The notes below the pieces were generated by a model. It saw only the letters and a list, made by a program, of their open reading frames with translations. It was not told where the DNA came from and ran no database searches. From Purshia tridentata (lineage: Eukaryota; Streptophyta; Magnoliopsida; Rosales; Rosaceae): a DNA stretch of 30,318 bases. Within the stretch, counting starts at the first letter, position 1; each line of letters starts with the position of its first letter. Shown here piece by piece: positions 21,271 through 30,318 of this stretch. The stretch is from positions 1 through 30,318 of the forward strand of contig QANT01006477.1 in the NCBI GenBank assembly GCA_003254885.1. The letters run 5' to 3'. Made by a program: the position numbers and the translations under genes.

Positions 21271-23833
21271 TCAAAGGCCCAGCAAGATGTAGTAAACCAA
21301 TGTGATAGGAAGAGCAATTAGCATCCCAAAAATTACCCTGCACAACACACATACAAACTTATATCAGATGAATATAAGTATCAGAAGCAGAATCAAAATC
21401 ATGATGATGAGAATTTGTGTTCAAACCCGGTGCTCAGTATGTCGGGATGAACATTGTATTCCTTGGCAAAGACAAAGGGAACAATCCCTTGTGGAAGAGC
21501 TGCCTGAAATCAAAGAATACAAGGTTATTTGTTATATCCACTGAAACTGTAGAAGGATTTTGCCATATATGATGTGTTGTTGCCAAACTTCCTCACCTGT
21601 ACAATGGCAATATGTAACAGAACACCTCGCAGTCCTACAGCAATTGAGGCAGCTGCCATGACAGCCGGACCTGTGAGGAATCGAACTGCCATGGCAAAGG
21701 AAGCAACTGTGTTCCCACATGCAATCATCCTTGGTTGCAGTGCCATGAACAAGCCTGCAACCCCATTAGAACTTATGCTAATTAGTAAGATTAGTCGGCC
21801 ATCAAAGAACATGCTTTCGGTCGGAATTTAGAGTTAATATCTAGCACAAAAACTAAGCAATAATAAGCTCACAAATTCAAGTACATACCAAGACTAAACA
21901 TGGCCATTCCAAGACCTGCATCAGACAGAATGGCTATTGAACGGGCTACAATTGCAGGCATAACAATGTGCCACCTGGAAAATTACAACACCCGATTATA
22001 AACTTGGAGAATGAATCAAAAGCAGTTTGAAGTATTGTATAATTAAATTATGCTTACTTATATGAGACTAAAGACCAGGTGAGGCCAATAAGGCTGGAGT
22101 AAGTGTTCGGGTTCCTAATGAGTTTTCGCCAAACCATGATAAGAATTAGTCGGGTCATAACACTAGCCGGCGGCATGGCTGTGGCCTTTGGTTCACCGTG
22201 AGCTGTCTTAGGGTGGAGTTCGGTGGTGGAGCTCGAACCCAACTTGGAAAGCACTGGACCTTCACGATCAACCCCATTTGATACCGGTCTGTTATCGAAG
22301 CTGAACTCATCCCGGCCAAACTCATCATAATCTAAACATAAATCGGTGCAAAAATGAAGTGTTATTGATCAAACATAAGAAAAAGGCTATGCCACTAGTG
22401 ATGACAACATGAGACATTGAGACCAAGAAAACAGGGGATTTGTTTTGAAAAGCAAGATAAAAATGGGGCATACAAGAAAAGGCATAACAAACAAAATCTA
22501 ACAAACCCCACTTCACCAAGCAGATAAAAATGAAACCTCCAATAGAATCCACATTCAATTAGCAGACAAATACAGTTACATGAATGAACAGAAGGTTCCA
22601 AAATAGCAAAGAAACATACCCAATAGTTTACACATCACAAACATATATAACAATCTAATACAGCCAAAAACAACCACGCCCCATATGACTAATAGTCTGA
22701 AAGATTAGTGTTCCATTTTCCATACCTTTTTGGTGGGCAACCCCACCAAGCTCATTCCCATACTCTCCACCTCTGAAAACATGAATGCCTCCTTCTGACA
22801 CCGGTGAAGCGCTTGAGCTCCAAACAAACATGTGAAGGTCTCTACCACCATCAGTCCCATTGGCTGGTTTCTTCTTGGCACCAGGTCCGGTCACCGGAGA
22901 GAAAATTCCGGCACTCGGAGGCGCCGGATAAGCCCCATTTGGTCTCACACCAACTCCAGCCTCCTCATCAAACCCCGCGGCGTTGCCGTAATTGGATTGC
23001 CTTGGACTCACATTGCTCATGTTCTTCCCATTCACCATTGAGTAGAAATCAGTGTGGTTAAAGCTCGAACCCCTCGGTGTCGGGTTTCTCGAAGACTGAA
23101 GGCTGTAAATCTCAGCATTTGTTAAGTTGGAAGGCCTTGGGGTTAAAGAAACACCGGAATTGGGTCCATGGGATCTTCTAGAGAAGATTTCAGAGCGAGA
23201 GCTAGTGGATTTTCTCACAGTGACATGGAGCTTACCATCTTCACCAACCTCAGCTTCCGTTTGCAATGGCTCTTTCCCATCCAAGGAAATGATATCAGAA
23301 TCAACCCTGAAGGAGATAATAGACCCAGCAGTGTCTGGGAACTGTTCCCCAATCAAGAGCCTAGCTCCTCTGTACTCGAACAAGAAGAGCATCAGAGTGT
23401 ACCAAATGATGCATTGGAGGACAACAATTTGGACCATTAAGCTCCCTGAGTCGTCCCCATACATGCCCTTTAAAAGGGGTATCCCCATGACCAGAGTGTT
23501 GGGGAGGGTAGAGAGGGAAAAAAGGGTTATGGACCATTCTAAGGAGCCTCTTGCGCTGGTTCTTGACCAGATGGCTAGGACCACCAAGACGATGACTTTT
23601 TGAAGTGTGTCAGCGGCTATGAACCTGTAGTTCATGGCATAGGGGTTGTTGGAGGAGATGAAGTGGAAGGAGAGCAGAGGCACTGCGAAAAGAGCAACAA
23701 AGCGGTTTATGCCTGAGCACTGATCAGGGCTGAAGATCTTCCACCATTTCACTGAGCCGTAGGCTAAGATCATGGCCACATAGAGTGGCACAACAGCTGT
23801 GAGAACGTGGTAGAGGTCTGTCAAAGTGATCAT
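21271..23833 (-). CDS. PIN1: PIN-family auxin efflux carrier, PIN1 type
   Basis: Six exons with GT-AG introns: 23833-22726, 22331-22058, 21974-21889, 21754-21597, 21503-21427, 21337-21271 (TGA). The spliced lengths sum to 1770 nt, 589 aa, in frame at every junction. Five N-terminal membrane helices (about 7-150), a hydrophilic loop (about 151-430) and five C-terminal helices follow the canonical long-loop PIN plan, so it should export auxin at the plasma membrane. Seen: [24 protein letters not shown], loop motifs TPRPS (231-235) and TPRGS (252-256), the NPNTY internalisation motif, and the end [33 protein letters not shown] and [13 protein letters not shown] favour PIN1 over PIN3/4/7. The loop is shorter than in Arabidopsis PIN1 (622 aa in total), and the third phosphosite motif reads SPRQS (276-280). 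The frame stays open upstream of 23833 but has no ATG there, so 23833 is the start. SoPIN1 or a PIN1 paralogue is possible. Confidence 0.95.
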
Positions 23834-24010
23834 TTTTTTTTTCTTCTTTGTGTAATGCTTTTTTCTTGATAAAAGGTGGTGTTTTTCTCTGTCTTTGATG
23901 GGTTTTGGTGGATTTGAGGAACACCCAGATGAGAAAATGGGATCAATATCAGAACCCAAGTGAGATTTTGCTGGAAGCAGAAGAAAAACCCAGTTCTTGT
24001 GTGCAAAATA

Positions 24011-24025
24011 TCAACCCATTTTCAT
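24011..24025 (-). CDS. Minimal uORF in the PIN leader (MKMG)
   Basis: In the presumed leader an ATG at 24025 opens a four-codon frame, Met-Lys-Met-Gly-stop (TGA at 24013-24011), 177 nt before the main ATG. A second ATG lies inside it in the same frame. These are the only ATGs I found between the candidate TATA box and the main start. It could lower translation of the carrier if the leader is spliced and transcribed as assumed; conservation is unknown. Confidence 0.35.
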   Translation of the reverse strand: MKMG

Positions 24026-24131
24026 GTAAAAATTCAAGGGGACAGAAGTAAAAATGAATGAAAATTTAGTCAAAATATAAGCAATAGCCGGAAAATGACC
24101 AGAAGTGCGGATTCTCCGACTATCCCACAGA

Positions 24132-24134
24132 GAG

Positions 24135-24137
<3 letters not shown>
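24132..24137 (-). promoter_or_regulatory. AuxRE core hexamer TGTCTC
   Basis: TGTCTC on the sense strand of the PIN leader beside the CT tract. A second one lies at 24902-24907 on the plus strand, about 1.07 kb upstream of the ATG. The hexamer is expected about once per 2 kb by chance, so this is only compatible with ARF control. Confidence 0.2.

Positions 24138-24138
<1 letters not shown>

Positions 24139-24166
<28 letters not shown>
24139..24166. repeat. (AG)14 microsatellite in the PIN leader
   Basis: Fourteen AG units on the plus strand, CT on the sense strand of the PIN gene, about 305-335 nt upstream of its ATG and just downstream of a candidate TATA box. Pyrimidine-rich dinucleotide tracts are common in plant 5' leaders. 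A shorter GA-rich run lies at about 24333-24352. Confidence 0.95.
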
Positions 24167-24169
<3 letters not shown>

Positions 24170-24206
24170 GAGGGTGAGAAGTGGGGAATGGGAGTGAAGT
24201 AAAGGG

Positions 24207-24218
24207 TTATATTTATGG
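24207..24218 (-). promoter_or_regulatory. Candidate TATA box of the PIN gene
   Basis: On the minus strand the segment reads CATAAATATAAC, about 375 nt upstream of the PIN ATG, followed after about 40 nt by the CT microsatellite. Position and spacing suit a long CT-rich leader. The transcription start itself cannot be read. Confidence 0.45.
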
Positions 24219-24229
24219 CATTTTAATGG

Positions 24230-24820
24230 CAGACAAAGAAATAAAAGCTGAGAGCTTTTGAGAAGCTTTTTAAAGTCTTTTTGGATGGCAAGGCCAAGAA
24301 AACCCCTTCACACTTGTCACTTTATTTATGTGAGAGAAAGAGAGAGAGAGGAGGCATCTGATCTCTATGATTCTATCTCGGACAAATTAGGGAAAGTAAT
24401 TCAGTAATTGAGAGGTAAAGACCAAACAGCATCGGAGAGATAGGGGATGAGATGTAATGAGGGGGAAGGAAAAGCTAAAGGAAAGAGGTAAAAAAGACGA
24501 ACTGGTGAGAGCTTCAAAAGATTCTCTGTTCTCTTAACTATTTTCCAATTTTCTTTTTTCCATATGTCCTTTATTAATTTATGGCTAACTTCAAAAGAAA
24601 GTCCATAAAATATTTTTTACTTTTTCTGAGTCGGAAGAATGTTTTTGGGCTTTTAATTGTTTCAAACCAATTCATCATTAGCTTTATTTATCATATATGC
24701 ATTATGCAATACATGTGGAAAGTTTAGGAATCAATATAAGTTTATAAATATAGAAAGCAAAAAGACAAGAATGCTCCTCATTAAACCCGGCTACTCATCT
24801 TTGTAGGCGAGGCGGCTCGC
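24230..24820. other. Distal promoter region of the PIN gene
   Basis: AT-rich sequence with a second GA-rich run (24333-24352). No gene or element boundary seen before the TIR element at 24821. Confidence 0.5.
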
Positions 24821-25974
24821 AAGGTATTATGCGTAAGTATCTTTAAGTTTACATTACTTTTCGAGTTGATATTTCAATAAATAAAAAAAATTGCTAAGAC
24901 ATGTCTCAATTATTATTTTTTGACACTCACATATCTCATTTGTTATTGGCCCGGGTGGGCCTAGACCCGACCAACTCGATTAACCTATCGATTTTGATTG
25001 ATCGGGTCAGGTCGGGTCCACATAATCACAACCTTACTCACTTGCAAAACTAGCCCCAATCAATTGTTATTAGCTCGGCTTCGATTTTGGACTTGTATCG
25101 ACCGCACGTAGATCGACTCGCCTATATGCTTTAAATAATAATATTATATTCAATATTTATATATTATATTATGTACATTAATATTTTTCTTTTTTTGTGT
25201 CAAACTTAATCTTACTATCTTCTTCATATCGCCAACCCCACCTACTTTGAGTTCTCTTTAGTAAGGGTGGGAATAGGTCCAGTCAGTTGCATATCAGCTA
25301 AACAACTAACCCGACCCGATAAGCACCATAAGGCCATTTCTCACAACCAACAACTAACAACCAACCCACCCATTGTGGATCGATTGCCGATAAGGTCAAT
25401 ATAGGTGGGTCGGTTAGAATTATTAACCCGTCTTCTTCTTCTTCTTCCTCTCATTTTCAAGTCTTCTTATTCTTTTTACTCGCGTCTTTCTCTTCCTCTC
25501 ACCTTTAGTCTTCTTATTCTTCTTCTTCCTCTCTTCTTCATTTCCGCTTCAGAAATCATCAAATTTCGATGTTGCACCGAATCTATTTAGTCTTCTTCAT
25601 TGACCTTAAACTAACCCGCCCATTGTAACCAGCCAAACCAAAGTTGCACAACCCGAGCTGCCGCTTTTACATTATAAACAATTTGGGTTGGCAGTTTTCC
25701 AACCCGACCATTTGGCTAGGCTAACAAGTTCGGCCTCCCAAACAAAATTTTTTATTTTTTCAATTATTTTATTGTATTATTATTATTTTTTTCTATGTGG
25801 CTATTTTTTAAAGCCATGTCAGTGCGCCACATCGACACATAACGGCCTCTCAGATAAAAAACTTGACAAGGTATGTGAGTGTCAAAAAATGGTAGTTTAG
25901 GCAACTTTTTTTATTGGGTGGGTACCAACTTGAAAAATGGTGTAAACCTAAAGTACCTACGCGTAATTTACTCT
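24821..25974. mobile_element. Non-autonomous DNA transposon with long degenerate TIRs (MULE-like?)
   Basis: About 110-115 bp at the left end (24821-24935) pairs with the right end (about 25868-25974). TTTTTTGACACTCACATA is shared exactly, and ATTATGCGTAAGTA, CTTTAAGTTTACA and TTTTCGAGTTG match their counterparts with few changes. The interior has CT-rich stretches (25432-25530) and ACCCGACCCG-type phrases but no transposase. Long TIRs suggest Mutator-like origin; I could not define a 9-bp target duplication. Confidence 0.7.
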
Positions 25975-27800
25975 TTTAAGAATTACTTAAGTGATGATTT
26001 TGTATTTTCAACAATTAGTGCTCTCTTTAAGAGTTGAAATCAAAACTTCAAAGTTTTTTATGGCTTTTTAAATCATCTATTTCCTACACCCTAATTTTTT
26101 TCACAATTCATTTTAAAAGTTTCAAGCAAATTTTATGTTTAGCATTGAGCGTTTGAACACCCTCCTTAAGCGTTTGAATAATCATGCAAACTTAGGTGTA
26201 ACTTTCAAAAAACTATAGATATCAAATCATAAACTAATAAATCTCATAAATCATGAACACACATTTGCACATCCAAATCACCTCTAATAACCCAAAAAAA
26301 AATAAATCATTGTACTAGACTATTTAGCCTTGACAACTGACTAAAACTTGAAAATTGACGTAAATTGAGAGTCACAGTTCAAAATGTTTTTGTTTCCCAT
26401 AATAAAGTGATGACATTGACTCATGCCTGTAACATACTCATTTCATGCAACCATTTAACGGAATTTAGTGATTGTTCTTCAATTACATTCATTAATAAAC
26501 TATAAGATTAAAAGCAACAAAGTTAAAACTACAAAGCCGAAAGTGAAATACGGATCAAACTATAGGGACTAAAATGATAATTTTGTCTTTTTTTATTTGT
26601 AGGATATATAAGTTTATGTTTGTCGGTCATCTAGAAGCTCTTTTGTGTGACGGGGTATCAATTAGTTGGAAAGCAACATTTATTTCTACATACTCATTTC
26701 ATGCAACCATTTAACGGAATTTAATAAACTATAAGATTAAAAGCAACAAAGTTAAAACTACAAAGCCGAAAATGAAATACGGATCAAACTATAGGGACTA
26801 AAATGATAATTTTGTCTTTTTTTTTTTATTTATAGGATATATAATTTTATGTTTGTTGGTCATCTAGAAGCTCTTTTGTGTGACAGGGTATCAATTAGTT
26901 GGAAAGCAACATTTATTTCTTTTATGGAACTATGGAAGTCTTATAATTTTGACACATTTAATTAGTTTCTCAACTTTGTTAACCTTAAATCAATTCGACA
27001 ATGATTTTTGCATAAAGAGATTAAAGTTTTGAATCTTTTGAGTTAATCCACCTGCCAGATGCACTAAAATTGGGCTCGAAATGAAAACTATCTGCATTTA
27101 TAGGCTCTTATTCATCCAAAGAAGCTTTCTCCATCTAGTCATTATCATTTATGAGCCTTTTACTAGCTATTGCGTTTTCCAATTAAAGTACAACTTTTAT
27201 GTGCAATGTGTGTGATGTGAGTGTGAGGGATTTAGGGGCAGGAAATTTAGATTTTGTGGTCTTTATTGATATATCAATCAGAAACAAACACAGCAGTAGA
27301 AATGGAATAAATCATTTACCTAAAAAATAAAGAAATGGAATTAAGTAGTTGTTTGCAAATTGACTCGGATCATGAAAAGGGCTCATCCCCTAACTTTAGG
27401 TAATTGCATGCCAAAGAGAGAAACAATCTTAAAAAACAAAGGCACCCACCAAGCTAACAACTGTGGTGGGCCAAACCCCATGGATGCCCCTCTTTTCTGG
27501 AAGTTAAAAACACCCACGTTTGGAAATATTTCAAACCGGTCCAATTTTTAATCTTTTAGTTATAATTCAAAACTGTTTTGAATTCATTATGTTAGATAAC
27601 TTTCTTAGACTGAATAAGTTAAAATACCAATTTCAGACAATGTCATTTTTATGACCATATATCATGGGCTATTTCATTACTGAGCTTGGGTTGAGAAGTG
27701 GTCGAATTGATTCTGTTCATATTGCATGCCTAATATTATAATAGTTAGAAAACGAATCATATATTGTAGTTTGAGACTTTGAGGTGAGATGAACTCGAGA
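25975..27800. other. Gene-free spacer
   Basis: Apart from the tandem duplication I see no gene or element with definable ends. Confidence 0.5.
26432..26920. repeat. Tandem duplication, 256 bp and 233 bp copies
   Basis: Copy 1 (26432-26687) and copy 2 (26688-26920) both run from ACATACTCATTTCATGCAAC to GCAACATTTATTTCT. Copy 2 lacks about 27 bp near its start and has a longer T run. They otherwise match almost completely, including ACTATAGGGACTAAAATGAT, a phrase common in plant dispersed repeats. Confidence 0.92.
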
Positions 27801-27805
27801 TAAGG

Positions 27806-28360
27806 ATGTTAAAAGAAATCTAGGCATGCATCAACTCTAAATCAATTGGCAATAAAAGAAGTTATCTAATACCTATATAAACTATTATGCAAGTATATAA
27901 CTTTCCAATGTGAAACAATACTCCATATTCTCATATGCCACCACACGTATGGTATCACTCAAATCTAACACGTAGACAACTCATACTTTTATTGAGTGAT
28001 ATAGAGCATGTGAATGAATTTATTCTGATACTATGAAAGAATTTAGGCATTTATCCCAAAATCAATTAGCAACGAGAGGAATAGTTCAAATCCTAATAAG
28101 TTACTATGCAAGGTCTCATATTTTCAACGTGAGATATTCCTTTCAATACGCCCATATACATTTGGTGTCCTTCAAACCTAACACGTGGACAATTTATATT
28201 GGGTAGCGTGAGAGTGTGACAATTGGGCCTAACATGTAAATTGTCTACTCTAATACCATGAAGAAATCTAGACATTCATCCCAAAATTAATTATCAAAAT
28301 AAAAATATCCTTAAACCCTTATAAGCTACTATATAAGATTATAATTTTCTAATATAGGAC
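27806..28360. repeat. Three degenerate tandem units of about 225 bp
   Basis: Units begin near 27806, 28027 and 28252 with related phrases (AAGAAATCTAGGCATGCATC, GAAAGAATTTAGGCATTTAT, AAGAAATCTAGACATTCATC). They continue with AATCAATTGGCAA-like, CTACTATGCAAG-like and CCTAACACGTGGACAA-like segments; the third is truncated. The text resembles dispersed plant repeat debris seen near LTR elements. It has no coding capacity. Confidence 0.8.
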
Positions 28361-28379
28361 AATACTTTGCGTACATTCT

Positions 28380-30318
28380 CACATATCTAAGCACTCATTT
28401 CAAGTTCATTTGTATACTGGTTTTTATCTTGAATCATAAAACCCAAGAAAGTTTGGAGGCACAGGAATCGAGATCAAGAATATATCTCCTAGCTTAATCC
28501 TTATGCAACTAGTAATGCTTACTTCAACAATATTTAACAGTTAAATTTAATACAATATTTTAAGTTTCTAAGTGAGCATCATCATTTACAAAATAGTATC
28601 ATTCAAATACTTCAAATAGAAATTTTTTATTTTGTTTTCATTTTTATTTGATAAATTTTTTTTTTTTGGATAAGAACGACAATGAGTACGGATGGGAATG
28701 GATATGCCACATCCACACATCTATACACATATCCGAATTTGTTTTTGTCCCCAAACCTATCTAATCTCCGAATTTTTCAATTTAAGATTTTCCTTATTCA
28801 TATTTGCGAAATTTCTTAAATCTATATCTGAGTCGAAACTGCTCCATTAGTTATAATTTAAATCATTAAATGATATTGTAAGGTGACTGAGTAGTGCAAA
28901 CCTTTTGGTGCAACTAAAAAGGAAACCCTTTTGGTGGAAACTCGAGTAAAACGTGGAGCATGAGTACGAGGGTGATGTGGGGGTGACATAGGATAGGAGC
29001 CAACGCCATTAATGAACGAGCTTGCAGTTGCAGAGATTTTTCTTCATTATTTATTAGAATTTATCTGATGAAATCAGAGACTTTAATTAGCAATTTTAAT
29101 ACACAGTCCTTGCTGATCTCTCCCCCACTGTTCAGCCTCAGGCAGTCCACGTCAGGCGGCGCTCTTCAATACCCATAATGGCACAATACACAGAGAAAGC
29201 TACCCTTCACTCCACCCTCACTCCCTTCGGTCACACAATTGCTTCAAGACTCCTCTCCTTATAATGGCCCACACCCACATGTTATAATTTTATACATCCA
29301 ATGGACTATATTTGGAGTTCTTCTATATTACTTTGGCTTTATGATATATAATTGCAAATTTTCAATGGATGGTAAAAAATCTACCAAAGATTCTTCAGCA
29401 TAATTACTTCATATCATTAATCACACTTAATCATTAAATGTAAGTTAATGAAATTAACTTTTACACCAATGTCTTTTTTACGCTTAGTGTTCTCTATTTT
29501 AGTGTGTAAAATAGAAGAATAATTTGATAATTGACATAATTCTTAACGTGAAAGTCAGAGGCTAAATTTACCGCGTGATGTACTTTTCCACATAAACATA
29601 TATTATTGTAGATTATTGGAATGAATCCATTCACATTCATTACTCACAGAATCCCAACACCTGTGAGAGGGTGACTACTTTTTGTGATTTAATTTTGTTG
29701 CTTGCTTGGCCTTCCCTGTGAGAAAACACCGCAAGGCACGCATTGGCAGCAGCACAGTAATTCCTGAAAAGCAGTTGTTGCGCAAAGCAGAAGTGTTTTA
29801 AAGTGTCATTAAAAAACAGCAACTTTAAATGGGTGTGGTGTGGGTGGGAATGGTGGATTGCGTACCTTGTTTCTTTGCATGCAGTCAGATTCAGATTCCA
29901 GAGTGTATTAATTTGTCCCAAAAATCCTCAAAAAATGACAACAACGTCTTTTTCACTGTCCCCGAAGCTATGCTCCCTCCTCCCGGATTCCCAATAAATG
30001 AAACCAATTCATTTGTTTATATGCAGCCTAAAAGAGTTATTAAAAAAAGCCTGCTGCTTTTTTTTTTTGGCCAGTAAAAAAGCCTGCTGCTTAGTTGCTC
30101 CTTTCATGTGCCTTCTCCCACTTCTTTGCTGGGGTTCAGACAAAAAAAAGGGTTTGCTGGGTTGGGTTGCTTGCAGGTTGGGCTTGAAAAGCCCAATCAA
30201 TCGATTTCTATAAGGGTGATTTATAGACCAGTTTAATTTTTTCTCTTCTTTTAGATTAATATTTTAATACTTTTTTATTTTGGACTAAGGTCCAAAAATA
30301 TTATACAGATGTTTTTAA
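28380..30318. other. Gene-free spacer with exon-like and TE-like fragments
   Basis: 28680-28850 has ATCCGAATT/TCCGAATTTTT-type phrases typical of decayed plant TEs. 29100-29280 and 29640-30000 are less AT-rich and might flank a gene beyond the window. A 17-bp direct repeat ending GCCTGCTGCTT occurs at 30043-30059 and 30076-30092. Confidence 0.4.

Noticed and set aside
23127..23603. 158-codon plus-strand frame opposite PIN exon 1
   Set aside because: It is a shadow of the PIN coding sequence on the other strand with no domain of its own.
22655..23959. Longer PIN N-terminus starting at 23959
   Set aside because: The codon at 23959 is TTG, not ATG. The 42 extra residues are basic and unlike any PIN, whereas [10 protein letters not shown] at 23833 matches the family start.
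1..30318. CRISPR array, tRNA, rRNA, phage or bacterial operon
   Set aside because: No regularly spaced short repeats, no tRNA-like cloverleaf with T-loop consensus, and both genes are spliced plant genes.

Overview
This window looks like nuclear DNA of a eudicot plant. It is AT-rich, has spliced genes with short GT-AG introns, long gene-free spacers, many simple repeats and decayed transposons. I find two convincing genes, both on the minus strand. The rest is intergenic sequence and mobile-element debris. The species cannot be read from the sequence.

Layout. 1-5380: gene-free, AT-rich, holding a foldback MITE (about 1277-1492) and an 88-bp tandem duplication (2038-2213). 5390-6820: a decayed Ty1/copia retrotransposon with a primer-binding site and a gag start. 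Its gag is split by a 693-bp hAT-like element (5848-6540) with an 8-bp target duplication, and the left junction was later duplicated in tandem. 6820-13800: gene-free, with one short inverted repeat (9996-10068), a promoter-like block on the minus strand (about 9430-9760), an N in an A tract and a 72-base A tract. 13810-15328: a two-exon bHLH transcription factor of the TMO5/bHLH30/32/106/107 group. 15480-21270: spacer with a palindrome plus TATA box (17082-17179). 21271-23833: a six-exon PIN auxin efflux carrier of the PIN1 type, with a CT-repeat leader and a tiny uORF. 24230-30318: spacer holding a long-TIR element (about 24821-25974), a 256/233-bp tandem duplication and a three-copy degenerate repeat.

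The two genes suggest a common theme. PIN1-type carriers move auxin out of cells directionally. TMO5-type bHLH proteins act downstream of the auxin response factor MONOPTEROS in vascular patterning, and PIN1 is also under auxin/MONOPTEROS control in Arabidopsis. The two genes lie in the same orientation about 5.9 kb apart. Whether that linkage has meaning is inference. No prokaryotic-type system, CRISPR array, tRNA or rRNA was seen.
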